In this document: piece after piece, positions 27,478-37,714 of the stretch
Position numbering within the stretch: the first letter of the stretch is position 1
How the letters are laid out: the number at the start of each line of letters is the position of its first letter
Assembly: GCF_003351865.1 (NCBI RefSeq)
Contig: NZ_CP022242.1
Span: 868,001 to 932,000, forward strand
Source of the DNA: Methanofervidicoccus sp. A16
GTDB lineage: Archaea > AGJL01 > Methanococci > Methanococcales > Methanococcaceae
Direction of reading: 5' to 3'
DNA: 64,000 nt
Position numbers and translations under genes: made by a program
Notes under the pieces: model-generated
Databases searched by the model: none
Told to the model about the DNA's origin: nothing
The model's input: the letters and a program-made list of their open reading frames with translations, nothing else

Positions 27478-28839
27478 TTAATTCGCAGTATAAGGTTCTG
27501 CAGTGTTACTCTCTGGGTAGTACCTCAGGAAGAAGTGGGTTGTTCTTCCCTTGAATGCCTCAGGATGTATTATAGCACCTAAGTCCATTAGAACCTCGTC
27601 GGTTTTCATCAGTCCAAGTTGCCAGTAGTCATCACTTATACAGAATAACCTTCCATTTTGCACAGCTTTGAATTCCTTATATCCAGGGTGATCCTCCTTA
27701 AAGGTATCTAAGTACTTAGTTGTTGATGGCACTACCCATATATCAGCGTCCTTTGCCCTCTCTGCAAAGGTTTCATAGTCTATCTTTGCACTACCTGTAC
27801 CTGGATAGTCGGTGAATATGTAAGATGCGTGGCAGAAGTCCATTATTCCCTTGGCAACGTAGGATTGAGCCTTAGGTACAGATACACCCCATCCTCGATA
27901 GTTCTTACCCCAGGCAACTAACACATTTGGATCACAGTTGTAGGTTCTTCTCTTTACATCTAAGGATCTCTTCTCAACCCTTGTGAAGTACTTCTTGGCA
28001 GCATCTTCCTTGTTGTAGAATGCTGCAAACATCTTTACCCATTCACACCTTGCTAAGTATGTTGGTTCCAAGTACTCTGCATTTGCAACGTAGGTTATAT
28101 TTAACTCCTTACACATTTCTATTATTGCATCTCCATCGTACCCTGGATATACGAATATTACCTGTGGAGAGATATTTACTATTAGATCCCAGTTTGGCTC
28201 CCGGGTTGAACCAACGTCTATTATAGATCCATTCTCAAGTCTCTTCTCTATCTCCTCAAAGTACCACTTGTATCCACTACCCCACATAATTCCCTTTATT
28301 GAGGATATCACAGATCCATCGTCATTTAAGGGCATCATTAGTGCAATGTGTGTTGAACTCATGACGACAACGTTCTCCAGTGGTACATCTATTACTATAT
28401 CGTACTTACCTTTAGCCCATTCAGGTACTGGCTGGGACTTGTTCTTCAGTAAGATTTTCTGATCTTTATCATCCACGAATATCTTATAAGCCCAACTCTC
28501 TCCCTCATATGGATTTACTTCATTACCCTCCTCGTCGTAGTACTTTAGATTCATGTTTTGAGCATACTTTATAGGTTCTTTCAATTTCTCGTAATTTTTA
28601 AATAGATACACTACATCTGCAATGTCTATACTGTTGTCACAGTTTAGATCTCCGTCTTCAAACGGTAGGTTCCTATTTTTAAATAGATACACTACATCTG
28701 CAATATTTATTTCACCATCTTCATTTACATCCCCAAATCTGTAATTGTAGTTGCTCTCTGCAAATACGGGCATTATTAATATTAATAAAGTTACAACACT
28801 TAGTATTACTTTAGGAATAATATATATGTTTTTTGTCAT
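27478..28839 (-). CDS. Dockerin-bearing periplasmic binding protein of an iron/cobalamin-type ABC importer
   Basis: The 453-residue protein has a signal peptide (about 1-27). An N-terminal type-I dockerin has two calcium loops, GDVNEDGEINIAD (36-48) and GDLNCDNSIDIAD (63-75), each followed by VVYLFKN. A FecB/BtuF-like substrate-binding domain follows (about 140-453; VVVMSSTHIALM, NWDLIVNISPQVIFVYPG, DADIWVVPSTTKY). Dockerins are normally C-terminal and attached to enzymes; one on a solute receptor is unusual. The ATG at 28839 follows GAGGTGG; the frame opens earlier at TTG 28854. It heads the minus-strand operon with the cohesin scaffold and is divergent from the other cohesin and permease genes. 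Confidence 0.88.
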   Translation of the reverse strand: MTKNIYIIPKVILSVVTLLILIMPVFAESNYNYRFGDVNEDGEINIADVVYLFKNRNLPFEDGDLNCDNSIDIADVVYLFKNYEKLKEPIKYAQNMNLKYYDEEGNEVNPYEGESWAYKIFVDDKDQKILLKNKSQPVPEWAKGKYDIVIDVPLENVVVMSSTHIALMMPLNDDGSVISSIKGIMWGSGYKWYFEEIEKRLENGSIIDVGSTREPNWDLIVNISPQVIFVYPGYDGDAIIEMCKELNITYVANAEYLEPTYLARCEWVKMFAAFYNKEDAAKKYFTRVEKRSLDVKRRTYNCDPNVLVAWGKNYRGWGVSVPKAQSYVAKGIMDFCHASYIFTDYPGTGSAKIDYETFAERAKDADIWVVPSTTKYLDTFKEDHPGYKEFKAVQNGRLFCISDDYWQLGLMKTDEVLMDLGAIIHPEAFKGRTTHFFLRYYPESNTAEPYTAN

Positions 28840-29037
28840 AATATGCCACCTCAAAACTTTTTTATATTACTAAAATATATTAAAAAAATATTTTCTATTA
28901 TTTTTAAATAAACTAATCACAGCCCTATTTTTTACAGAACTTTATATTTATATATTACGGTTTATTTTATAAAATTTAAAATTTACTTTAATTCAGATAT
29001 TTTTTAATAAGATAGAGAAATAGAAGGAGGGTGAATT
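28840..29037. promoter_or_regulatory. Divergent promoter region of the cohesin-dockerin cluster
   Basis: 198 bp between the two divergent operons. TATA-like tracts include TTTATATTTATATATTACGG near 28950-28970. The rightward genes have a strong ribosome binding site GGAGGGTGA at 29026-29034. Shared control of both operons is likely from the layout; I see no operator I can name. Confidence 0.5.
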
Positions 29038-29610
29038 ATGAAGAAAATATTTCCCATAAGTATACTATTTGTAGTTTTGCTATTAGTAGAAGGGGTTTTA
29101 GCGTCAGAGAATATCTATCTAAAGGTAGACATGCCTAAAAAGATAGAAATAGGTAAAAATTTTACCATAGATGTAGATGTTAATTTAAATAGAAATATCT
29201 CTGGTTTTGAATGTAAGATCGACACACCTATCTACGGTGCAGAGTGTATCCAATTTATAAATGCTACGGGAAATGAAAAAATAAAAGAAAAAGCAGGGAG
29301 ATTTTACCTATTAGATTTAAAAAATAACTCAGTGTTTATCAGATTTGTTCTTTTAGATAAACCTCTAAATTCAGATTTCCATCTAATTACAGTAAAAGGA
29401 AGAGCACTAAAAAAGGGGAATCTAACTATTAGATTCAGTGCAGTAGCCTCAGATGAAAATGGTAATGCCATCAAAATATCTCCCGTAACCTATCACTTAG
29501 AGATAGTTGGTAACAGCCAGGACAGTAGCAAAAAAACAGAGGATAATAACGTATTCTCTTGGATAATTGAGATCATATCAAATATCCTAAGAATGATATT
29601 CGGTGGTTAA
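29038..29610 (+). CDS. Secreted single-cohesin protein
   Basis: 190 residues. A signal peptide (1-22, ending GVLA) leads into one cohesin-like beta-sandwich (about 24-158: YLKVDMPKKIEIGKNFTIDV, ISGFECKIDTP, LITVKGRALKKGNLTIRFS, then SDENGNAI). The short polar linker ends in a hydrophobic tail (SWIIEIISNILRMIFGG) that may anchor it loosely to the membrane. It is first of the rightward operon, with ATG 29038 after GGAGGGTGA. It is a candidate membrane-side receptor for the dockerin protein. Cohesin assignment is by pattern and context. Confidence 0.65.
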   Translation: MKKIFPISILFVVLLLVEGVLASENIYLKVDMPKKIEIGKNFTIDVDVNLNRNISGFECKIDTPIYGAECIQFINATGNEKIKEKAGRFYLLDLKNNSVFIRFVLLDKPLNSDFHLITVKGRALKKGNLTIRFSAVASDENGNAIKISPVTYHLEIVGNSQDSSKKTEDNNVFSWIIEIISNILRMIFGG

Positions 29611-30492
29611 ATGAGGAGGGTTTTCTATATTTTTATTACCTTACTATTTTTTTCAATGTTTTTCACTAATACCTATGCTCTGGACAGTATAGTTGTGAAG
29701 TTAGATCCTGATTATGTAAAAACCTATGAAGAACCGGTATATTTTAAGATATGTGTAGAGAACATACCTCCAAGGGAGAGTTTAGGTACACCATCAATAT
29801 ATTCCGATCCTGAAATAATAGATGGAGGATGCCTTGGAGTTGATATATATATTAATTACTCCTCTGAACATTTAAAACCTATAGGATTCAATTGGAGTGA
29901 GGAATTTAAAAATGTAAAAATGAAAGAATATAGATTTGAAAATGGAACGTTCTATCTCAGTATTTCCTTTCAGGATCCTAAAGAAGGTAATATATGTCTT
30001 GGTACTCTAACTTTCAGTCCCATTAAAAAAGGTAGAACTACTTTAAATCTTTCAGGTATAGTAAGTTCCGAATATGGAATAACATACAGTAATAAAAATA
30101 GATACTATATAGATTATGGTAAAACTTCCCAACGTATTGAATATTATCCAAATACTGAATTTCACGGTGCAACGGTAGTTATTGAAGGAGAGGGCAACTA
30201 TATTAACTACTCCACGAAGTTGGAAGAAACTTTGGGTGAAAGTAATATCGTAGATGAAGAAAGTTCAGAATACAGAGGTAAAGTTATCAATAATATAACA
30301 GTTATTATTAATCAGGATGTTCCCAAGGTTGTTGTAAAAGAGATTAATATATCAGAAGGAAAACCCAATATTACCGTTATAGTAAACACTTCAGAGGTGT
30401 TAGATTATAAATTGTTAATTTACACTTTCATAGGTAGTTTATTATCAGGTATTCTTTTCGGAGCAATAATGAAGTTGATGAGGATAGTATGA
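29611..30492 (+). CDS. Membrane-anchored cohesin-like protein
   Basis: 293 residues. It has a signal peptide (1-24, ending NTYA), a cohesin-like domain (about 26-195; VKLDPDYVKTYEEPVYFKI, GVDIYINYSSEHLKPIGFNW, LGTLTFSPIKKGRTTLNLSG, SSEYG), a linker with repeated NxT/S sites, and a C-terminal transmembrane helix (about 265-285, LLIYTFIGSLLSGILFGAIM). The ATG abuts the previous stop and the gene overlaps the next by 4 bp (ATGA), so it is translationally coupled. It probably displays a cohesin on the cell membrane. Confidence 0.68.
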   Translation: MRRVFYIFITLLFFSMFFTNTYALDSIVVKLDPDYVKTYEEPVYFKICVENIPPRESLGTPSIYSDPEIIDGGCLGVDIYINYSSEHLKPIGFNWSEEFKNVKMKEYRFENGTFYLSISFQDPKEGNICLGTLTFSPIKKGRTTLNLSGIVSSEYGITYSNKNRYYIDYGKTSQRIEYYPNTEFHGATVVIEGEGNYINYSTKLEETLGESNIVDEESSEYRGKVINNITVIINQDVPKVVVKEINISEGKPNITVIVNTSEVLDYKLLIYTFIGSLLSGILFGAIMKLMRIV

Positions 30493-32618
30493 AACCCATA
30501 ACTATTTTGTTGTTAATGGTATTTTTTTTATTTATTCCACTATCTCAAGGAGAGAACATTACAGTGGAACTTGTACCTCGTAGTGTAGAGGTAGAGATCG
30601 GAAGTACCTTTAACTTAGATCTAGTTGTAAAGAATGTTCCTGAGGATGGAAAGTGTCAAGGTTTTGAAACTGAGATACATTACGATCCTGATATTGTAAA
30701 TTTAAGTAATATTCAATTAAGTGAGGTTGGAGAGAGAGCTGGTGATTTTACTACTATAAAGATAAACCCCACCTATGGATACATGTCTCTAATGTGGCTC
30801 TCTGATCCACCCTATGGTAACTTTACCTTGGCTACCCTCTCCTTCAAGGCGTTGAATCCTGGAGAGGTAAATGTAACTTTAAGAGATGTAGCAATATCTG
30901 ACGAGAATGGACATTCGTATAAAAATATAGTGAAATATCCAGCAACAGTAACAGTGAAATCCATAAATGAATCCATAGGAATTCTAACACTGAAAAATTT
31001 CAAGATAAACAGTAAAATAGATGGTATTTTATCTCTAATTGTGGCAGAAACACCTGTAAAGAATATATCTGGAAAAATAGTTTTTAGTAACGTATCTCTC
31101 GTAGGAGTGCCCGTACCTCTCGATGTAGGCATGTCTAGAAATTACAGTTACTCCATAGAGAATAATACTTTCTTATTCTTCACAGCCCTCTCTAAGGAGT
31201 ATGAAAATAAAACAGCATTTAATTTCTTAAAGATACCATTATTGATAAACAGTTCCTCTTACAACATATCTATAAATCTATGGATAAACGGAAAGTTAGT
31301 AGAAAATGTATCTATTATTAAGGAGGAAAATACCACTCCAAAATACAGTGGTTTAATTTTCTATGTAGATGGAGATTATAGAGAGAAGATAAACATATCC
31401 TTAGGTTATTCAAAAGAAATAAAATTAAAAGTATACAACGTTAATAGAAACCTCACCAATTTCTCTGGATGTATCTTTATAAACAACTCCCTCTTTAAAG
31501 TTTCTAACTACAGAGTACCTGAGTACTCTAAAATATATAAGAGGATAAATTTCTCCAACATTACCTACAACAACAGTTATCTATACTTTAACATCTCCCT
31601 TACAAATGGAACAAATGGGACTTACAGTATATTAAAATTTACAATATCTCCCAAGGTTAATGAAAACATCTCCTCTCTTATTTATCTAGAAAATCTTTCC
31701 ATATACGAAAACTGTACAGAATTATCACTTCCCTATAAAAATCTCACAGTAAATATAATAAAAAGAAGAGAGAATACGCCTCCAAAGTTGAAAGTAGTTC
31801 TCTTTATAGAGGATAATAAAAAAGTTCATTTCAGAGCCTTAGGTTACGATGCAGATAACGAGACGTTGAGATACTTCTGGGACTTTGGAGATGGGAAAAA
31901 TTCAACGTTACAGGATCCTGTACATATATACACTAACTGTACTACATATTTAGTATCCTGTACAGTGTGGGACAGTTTTAATGAGAGTGATAAGGTAGAG
32001 TTCATACTTCCTATAGTAGATGTATCACCCCTTGAATCCTACTCTATAATTGATATAAATACTTCTCATAACAACTCTAAAAACTACACCATTTATTTAA
32101 ATCTCTCTTTAAAAAATCCCTTTGAATATAAAGTAGGAGGATACATCAACTTTGTAAATTACTACAACAATTACTACCCCCCAAAGCTACAGTACTATAT
32201 AGAGTTAGATCCTAATGAGACTAAAAGTTTACTGATCCCCATTAATATCACTAAATCCTGTGACATAAAATGGAATGTAGTGTATTATCCACTATACAAG
32301 GATAAACTCCTAGGGGATGCGGAACTTAAGTACTATCAATGGGATTTTGAGAAAAAGATAGATGTATCAAAGTACAGTAAAAAACCCATAGAGGAGAGTA
32401 TAGTATATAAATATATAAATACTTACTCCAAGGTAGTGAATATCAGTACTCCCAAGGTAGTGGTGAAGATAATAAGGTGTTACGATGGAGAGTATATCGT
32501 ATCTAAGGATATTGTTGTTAGTACAAAATCTATATACTTCTACATCGCTACGTCTCTCTCTGGGTTTATGATAGGATTGATAACAATATTAACTGTTATA
32601 AAAAAGAGAGGATTATAA
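30489..32618 (+). CDS. Cohesin and PKD-domain membrane-anchored surface protein
   Basis: 709 residues. After a signal peptide (1-21) comes a cohesin-like domain (22-155) closely similar to the first cohesin of the scaffold gene (both have [14 protein letters not shown], then [16 protein letters not shown]). A beta-rich middle contains a second cohesin-like stretch, followed by a PKD domain (about 430-512: [21 protein letters not shown]). A C-terminal transmembrane helix (about 683-705) ends KKRGL. The similarity to the scaffold indicates both bind the same dockerin. It lies directly upstream of the permease genes. Confidence 0.78.
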   Translation: MKPITILLLMVFFLFIPLSQGENITVELVPRSVEVEIGSTFNLDLVVKNVPEDGKCQGFETEIHYDPDIVNLSNIQLSEVGERAGDFTTIKINPTYGYMSLMWLSDPPYGNFTLATLSFKALNPGEVNVTLRDVAISDENGHSYKNIVKYPATVTVKSINESIGILTLKNFKINSKIDGILSLIVAETPVKNISGKIVFSNVSLVGVPVPLDVGMSRNYSYSIENNTFLFFTALSKEYENKTAFNFLKIPLLINSSSYNISINLWINGKLVENVSIIKEENTTPKYSGLIFYVDGDYREKINISLGYSKEIKLKVYNVNRNLTNFSGCIFINNSLFKVSNYRVPEYSKIYKRINFSNITYNNSYLYFNISLTNGTNGTYSILKFTISPKVNENISSLIYLENLSIYENCTELSLPYKNLTVNIIKRRENTPPKLKVVLFIEDNKKVHFRALGYDADNETLRYFWDFGDGKNSTLQDPVHIYTNCTTYLVSCTVWDSFNESDKVEFILPIVDVSPLESYSIIDINTSHNNSKNYTIYLNLSLKNPFEYKVGGYINFVNYYNNYYPPKLQYYIELDPNETKSLLIPINITKSCDIKWNVVYYPLYKDKLLGDAELKYYQWDFEKKIDVSKYSKKPIEESIVYKYINTYSKVVNISTPKVVVKIIRCYDGEYIVSKDIVVSTKSIYFYIATSLSGFMIGLITILTVIKKRGL

Positions 32619-32683
32619 ATATTATAATTTTTGCTCTAATTATATTATTTTTTTATTTAATAATTATTATCAACGGTGAAACT

Positions 32684-33733
32684 TTGAAATACAAGAGGTT
32701 TCTAACGGTATTCTTTATATCACTTGTTATACTCACTCTTTTATCCTACGTAAGTATCAAAGAGGGTACTATTCCTATAAAGGATGAACAGTTGAAAAAA
32801 TACCTCCTAGAGGGAACCTCTGGCAATCCTATTATTGATAAGATAATAGGGAAGTTAAGACTACCAAGAACTGTGGGAGCCATCATTGTCGGAATGGGGA
32901 TTGCAGTTGCAGGGATACTTATGCAGGGATACTTCCGGAATCCTCTGGCAGATCCCTATCTAATGGGTGTGGCAAGTGGTGCCTCCTTAGGTGTTGTGTT
33001 GTATATATTCACATCTCTACTTTTCAACTTAGGGTTTCCTCGTTCACTATATGGCTTTATCCTTGCAGCCTATATAGGTTCTCTGATTACCATGTTTGTA
33101 GTTATCAACATCGCAAGGGTTGTTAAACAGACTGCAACCTTACTGATAAGCGGTATTATGATAGGTGCCATAGCCTCTGGATTTACCACTATAGTGGTAT
33201 ATACTGCAGACTTTCTCGGCGAGGAGAGATCTGAACTCTCTGGGTATCTTATGTGGGGTATGGGTTCTGTAAATAACTTAACTTGGGATCAGATCCGAAT
33301 CATGACTTCACTAATCATCCCTGTAGTTATACTATCCTACATATTACTATCGAAAAAACTTGACGCCAATCTCCTTGGAGAGATGTACGCCCAGAGTGTA
33401 GGGGTTGATATAAAGAGTTTAAGGAGGTGGTTGATAGTACTCTCCTGTATATTAACTGCAACGGTAGTGGCTTTTACAGGGCCTATAGCCTTCGTGGGAA
33501 TGGTATGTCCTATAATAAGTAGGATGGTAGTGGGAACTTCAAAACACCTCTATGTAATACCTACAACTGCCCTCTTAGGTTCCATATTTGTACTTCTTGC
33601 AGATATACTTACAAGACCTGGAGTTCTGATACCTACATCCTCTAACAATCTGCCTCTTCTATGTCCTCTATCTATAATAGGGGCGCCTATAGCTATACTG
33701 ATATACTTAAAGATAAGGCGTATGGGGATATAA
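32684..33733 (+). CDS. FecCD-family ABC transporter permease, first copy
   Basis: 349 residues with about nine or ten transmembrane helices, in the iron-siderophore/cobalamin (BtuC/FecCD) permease family. Signature segments are [61 protein letters not shown] and [25 protein letters not shown]. The start is TTG, set by GGTGAAACT immediately upstream. It ends at the first base of the next permease gene (TAATG). It probably forms a heterodimer with that permease and imports the ligand of the dockerin binding protein. Confidence 0.9.
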   Translation: MKYKRFLTVFFISLVILTLLSYVSIKEGTIPIKDEQLKKYLLEGTSGNPIIDKIIGKLRLPRTVGAIIVGMGIAVAGILMQGYFRNPLADPYLMGVASGASLGVVLYIFTSLLFNLGFPRSLYGFILAAYIGSLITMFVVINIARVVKQTATLLISGIMIGAIASGFTTIVVYTADFLGEERSELSGYLMWGMGSVNNLTWDQIRIMTSLIIPVVILSYILLSKKLDANLLGEMYAQSVGVDIKSLRRWLIVLSCILTATVVAFTGPIAFVGMVCPIISRMVVGTSKHLYVIPTTALLGSIFVLLADILTRPGVLIPTSSNNLPLLCPLSIIGAPIAILIYLKIRRMGI

Positions 33734-34863
33734 TGAGTTATTATAGATACTTTGTAATAACTACTCTACTAATTTTTATAGCGATACTCGTTATACTATG
33801 TATGTACTATGGAGGAAATGCCAGATCTATCACCTTAGGAGATACTACAGATTTTATTCTATATGAAACAAAGGTTATGTTAAACAGCATATATCATAAA
33901 ATCACTGGAGAGGATCTCTTCTATCTACCTCCTCTAAGTGAAGAGAAGAAATTTAAATATACACTTTTAAAAGAAGTACGTTTTCCCCCAATTTTCGGAG
34001 CCATTATTGTAGGGATAACCCTATCTGCATGTGGTTTAATGCTTCAGACACTCTTTAGGAATTTACTAGCCTCCCCCTATACTACAGGTATATCTAGCGG
34101 TGTACTATTTGCAGTTACTTTGGTAATATTTATAGACAGTATTGCACAACTCTTTTCCATCCTCAACATAGATGAGAAGATAGTTGCCGGCTGGTGTGGA
34201 GGTATATTATCCCTAATAATACTCCTTATAATAGCACTTAGAGTTAAGGAGGTAAATGGTGTTCTAATTGTTGCCCTCCTCTTCAGTTATCTCTTTAGAG
34301 GCATAAGTTCCTATTTAATAGCAAATGGAGAGGAACTCTCTATTGTAGAGTACTATATGTTCATAGTTGGAAGTTTAACAAGGGTTAATTTAAACAATCT
34401 TTTACCTCTTACCCTAATCACTTTAATCTTTGTGATAGGTAGTGTATTTTTAATAAAACCTCTAAACGCCTTACTCTTTGGTGAATCCTATGCTAGAAGT
34501 TTTGGATTAGATGTAAAAAAGATCAGAGTACTAATACTACTACTAACATCCTTCGTTGTTGGAGCCATAGTTCCCTACCTTGGACTTATGGCATTTGTAG
34601 GAATAGCAGCTCCCTATATGGCAAGAGTTGTAATAAAGACCTCCGACCATAGGTGGCTACTACCTACAACGATGCTATTAGGTATTATCTTGATGCTTGT
34701 CGCTCATCTAATATCCTTGAAGTATTGGGTACCTATCCACTACCTCTACGGTATAAACCGCCCTGCCCAAATCTTACCTGTAGGTTCTATCTTAGAAATA
34801 ATAGGAGGATTGTTGGTGGTATATTTGGTATACAAAGGAGAGAGAAAAGTAAGAATACAGTAG
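33733..34863 (+). CDS. FecCD-family ABC transporter permease, second copy
   Basis: 376 residues, the same family as the preceding gene but clearly divergent. It has an extra N-terminal extracytoplasmic stretch (about 25-85), then LLKEVRFPPIFGAIIVGITL, LMLQTLFRNLLASPYTTGISS, LGLMAFVGIAAPYMARVVIK and HRWLLPTTMLLGIILMLVAHL. The frame opens earlier at 33661, but the ATG at 33733 follows GGGGAT and fits the family. BtuC-type importers usually use a homodimer; two unlike adjacent copies suggest a heterodimer. No ATP-binding subunit follows: the next 950 bp are repeats. Confidence 0.9.
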   Translation: MSYYRYFVITTLLIFIAILVILCMYYGGNARSITLGDTTDFILYETKVMLNSIYHKITGEDLFYLPPLSEEKKFKYTLLKEVRFPPIFGAIIVGITLSACGLMLQTLFRNLLASPYTTGISSGVLFAVTLVIFIDSIAQLFSILNIDEKIVAGWCGGILSLIILLIIALRVKEVNGVLIVALLFSYLFRGISSYLIANGEELSIVEYYMFIVGSLTRVNLNNLLPLTLITLIFVIGSVFLIKPLNALLFGESYARSFGLDVKKIRVLILLLTSFVVGAIVPYLGLMAFVGIAAPYMARVVIKTSDHRWLLPTTMLLGIILMLVAHLISLKYWVPIHYLYGINRPAQILPVGSILEIIGGLLVVYLVYKGERKVRIQ

Positions 34864-34871
34864 AAAATAAT

Positions 34872-34958
34872 AACTCTAGTTTCCATTAAGATAGTTGATT
34901 AAAAAATAATAATTATTATAAAAATTATTTAAAAGAAAAAGAACATAATTAGAATAAA
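34872..34958 (+). repeat. Half element with boundary motif
   Basis: Begins AACTCTAGTTTCCATTAAG, a diverged boundary motif, directly after the permease stop codon. It runs through A/T-rich sequence into element B3. No core of type A, B or C is recognisable. Confidence 0.4.
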
Positions 34959-35163
34959 AACCCTACTTCCCATTAAAAAATATCCTGATAAGAAACAATA
35001 ACAACTATAAAAATAAAAGTATAAAAGGAAGTATTAAAATCAAAATAAGAGATAGATAATCCTTCCTGGATACTCTGAGATACTATAGAAGTGGAGTAGA
35101 TCCTTCCTCACAGGTTGCTATTATTTAATATTTTATAAGGTATTATATTTCAATATTTTTTCT
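34959..35163 (+). repeat. Type B intergenic element, copy B3
   Basis: Left end AACCCTACTTCCCATTAAA, then the B core with CCTGGATACTCTGAGATACT and AGAAGTGGAGTAGATCC. The expected right-hand inverted end is missing: the boundary motif of A3 follows instead, so the two elements share one junction. Confidence 0.62.
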
Positions 35164-35400
35164 AACCCTAGTTCCTATCAAAAAGGATAATTTAAAGAAT
35201 AATAAAAATATATTATAAAAATAAAAAATAGAGAAAATGTTTTGATAAATAGAAAACCTCTATTATTCCAGATAATAAAATTTTAAAAAGAAGATTGATG
35301 ATCCTCTGTAAACCTTCTAGTGTAGTGGATATCAGAATATGATTTCTTATCTTACCTAAGGGTTCGGAAGGATCTTAAGATATCTAATATTTGTATATTG
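35164..35400 (-). repeat. Type A intergenic element, copy A3
   Basis: Begins AACCCTAGTTCCTATCAAAA and contains the inverted A core, including CCTCTGTAAACCTTCTAG and TTACCTAAGGGTTCGGAAGG. It stops just after GGATCTTAAGATATC, where the boundary motif of A4 begins, so about 100 bp of the full-length distal arm is absent. Confidence 0.65.
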
Positions 35401-35692
35401 AACCCCTAGTTCCTATCAAAAGGATAGTTTTAAAAATAATAAGAATAATTATAAAAATAATAAAGGAATTTAATTAATAAAAAATGTTTTAAAAAACAGA
35501 AACTTCTATCATCTCAGATATAAAATTTTAAAAGAAGATTGGAAGGGAATGGTTCTCTGTAAACCTTCTAGTGTAGTGGATATCAGAGTAAGATCTCCTA
35601 TCTTATCTAAGTGATTAGAAAGATCCTAAGATATTTTTTATATTGATTATTTTCATTCTTCTTTTAATCACTATTTGGTAGAAACCAAGGTT
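35401..35692 (-). repeat. Type A intergenic element, copy A4
   Basis: Complete: left end AACCCCTAGTTCCTATCAAA, inverted A core (CTCTGTAAACCTTCTAGTGT), right end TTTGGTAGAAACCAAGGTT. It is a direct tandem neighbour of A3, the only head-to-tail A pair in the window. The last part of this gap (35693-35821) has one more inverted motif end near 35733-35753. Confidence 0.68.
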
Positions 35693-35821
35693 TTTTCCAG
35701 TCTTTTTTATTATTTTTATTATTTAAATTACTACTTTGATGGGAATTAAGGTTTTAATTATTATTTAATTATTAATCCTTTTTATCTTTATAAAATCAGA
35801 GTTATTTTTATTGGAGTACCT

Positions 35822-37714
35822 TTATATCACCAGTTTTTTAACAACCTCCCAATCTCTCATGTCTATTATATGGATTTCACTGTTCGAAATTGTATAAAGG
35901 TACTGGTTGATATAGAGGGATCTTAGAACTCTTCCTTTATGAATATCCTCCATCTCCAAGGATATTTTATCATCCTCTATTCTAAATATATAGCAACTGT
36001 TTCCTCCAGGAATTACCAATACCTTATTATCCTTATCCCATAGGAAGGCGTGGGGATTGTAAAGTGCAGGAGACCAATATTGAGGAAGTACGTACTTATC
36101 TACCTTGATAGGTTTAGTTTTATTCTCCACGTTGAAGAGGGACACCTTCAACCTCCCATCGTCATCCTTTCCCACTCCTATCAATCTATTCTCATCTACA
36201 GGGTGTAGATAAGTTGAATAGCCAGGTATCTTCAATTCTCCCAGGAGTTTTGGATTCTTGGGATCACTGAGATCTATTACAAAGAGAGGATCCTTCTCCC
36301 TGTAGGTAACCATATAGGCGATATCTCCCATAAATCTTACTCCATAGATTCTCTTTCCCTTAGAGAGACCTGTAAGTTTTCCATACACCTCTAAATCCTT
36401 AAGTACATAGATGTTGTTGGTACTCCTATCCCTGTACTGCCAGTAATCTCCTATTGTAGTGGCAACTCTTAGGTATCCCTTGTACTCATCCATGGCGTAG
36501 GAGTTTATAAGTCTTCCAGGGACACTACCACTTTTAACATCGAAGGTGTCTATGTCTATACCTACTATACCTGTTTTCTCAAAATCCTCCCAGTGTTCCT
36601 CTAAGTATTTGTTGAAATCCTTTTCCATAGTATTCATTAGGTTCAGAGCGTCCTCTCTCTTCAGGGTCTTTAAATAATTACTTATTACCCTGTTAACTTC
36701 CAGAAACTTTGCCTCATCACCGAAGTACTGGGAGTTTATTATATTTTTAAGCAGATCTCTAATATCCTCTGGGAAGTATTTATCTAGATTCTCCTCTATG
36801 AACTGTAGGTATATCCTCTCAATATTGGGCTCTAGATGATAGGCAAGGTATATTTTATTCTTTGACATGTAAACAACTGTACTTCCAGAACCTGGTAGGG
36901 CAACAACGTTGGAGATGTTCCCATCCTCTACATCTATGGCTGATACTATATAGGAGCCTTCGAAGTTGTGGGATACTGTAGAGGGTAGGACAGGGAGGTA
37001 GTAATTTCTAATCTTCATATCTCTCCATGGGAGGGGATACTCTATATCTCCCTTCAGTACTACGAGGTATAGTTTTCCTCTGTACAGCCTAGAATCCACA
37101 TAGGTACCATTTATATCCATCTTCCACTTTAATTTTGGATCCTTAGGAGAGGTTATGTTATAACTTAGTATCCTATCTCTCTCTATAATTATCAAGGTAT
37201 CGTTGTAGAGGTAGAGAATACCTCCGTGGGATATATTACCTACTACCCCTGCAGATTCTGGAGGGAAAGCCTCTATAATATAAGTACTTCCTGTCCAGTA
37301 GGGATATTTGTAATACATTATCCTAACATCAGATTCTGGAGAGAAGTAGATGTACCTACCGTCAGTTTTTACAATATCTCCCTCATCTATTCCTATTACT
37401 TGGACGTTTGTTTTAGAGTACCTCTCTACAGTCACGTGAGCTTCTTCAGTGATTGTTTTCTCCTTATAGGTTGTGGTCTCTAAGGTTACAGAGGCATAGG
37501 ATCTATCTGCAGTTATGGGAATATTGTAGTTATAGAAGTTACTGTATCTTCCACTATCTAATCTCCTAACAAAATCCTTAAAGTTATTTTCATCTGCAGG
37601 CACTACTTTAAACTCTCTATCTTCTAACTTATCTATACCAGGTTTTTGAAAACAGCCACTTAAGGATAGTAGGAATATCAATATAGTTGTGAAGGATATT
37701 AGATATTTTTTCAT
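35822..37714 (-). CDS. Beta-propeller domain lipoprotein
   Basis: 630 residues, a predicted lipoprotein (lipobox LSLSGC with Cys21). The body matches the archaeal/bacterial beta-propeller domain family: TNVQVIGIDEGDIVKTDGRYIYF, then repeated blades such as GILYLYNDTLIIIERDRILSYNI, RLYRGKLYLVVLKG and IAYMVTYREKDPLFVIDLSDPKNPKLLGELK-type segments. A helical insertion (about 300-380) interrupts the propeller. It is exported and membrane-tethered; function is not established. The start follows GAGGAGGGAAAATT. It stands alone. Confidence 0.82.
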   Translation of the reverse strand: MKKYLISFTTILIFLLSLSGCFQKPGIDKLEDREFKVVPADENNFKDFVRRLDSGRYSNFYNYNIPITADRSYASVTLETTTYKEKTITEEAHVTVERYSKTNVQVIGIDEGDIVKTDGRYIYFSPESDVRIMYYKYPYWTGSTYIIEAFPPESAGVVGNISHGGILYLYNDTLIIIERDRILSYNITSPKDPKLKWKMDINGTYVDSRLYRGKLYLVVLKGDIEYPLPWRDMKIRNYYLPVLPSTVSHNFEGSYIVSAIDVEDGNISNVVALPGSGSTVVYMSKNKIYLAYHLEPNIERIYLQFIEENLDKYFPEDIRDLLKNIINSQYFGDEAKFLEVNRVISNYLKTLKREDALNLMNTMEKDFNKYLEEHWEDFEKTGIVGIDIDTFDVKSGSVPGRLINSYAMDEYKGYLRVATTIGDYWQYRDRSTNNIYVLKDLEVYGKLTGLSKGKRIYGVRFMGDIAYMVTYREKDPLFVIDLSDPKNPKLLGELKIPGYSTYLHPVDENRLIGVGKDDDGRLKVSLFNVENKTKPIKVDKYVLPQYWSPALYNPHAFLWDKDNKVLVIPGGNSCYIFRIEDDKISLEMEDIHKGRVLRSLYINQYLYTISNSEIHIIDMRDWEVVKKLVI

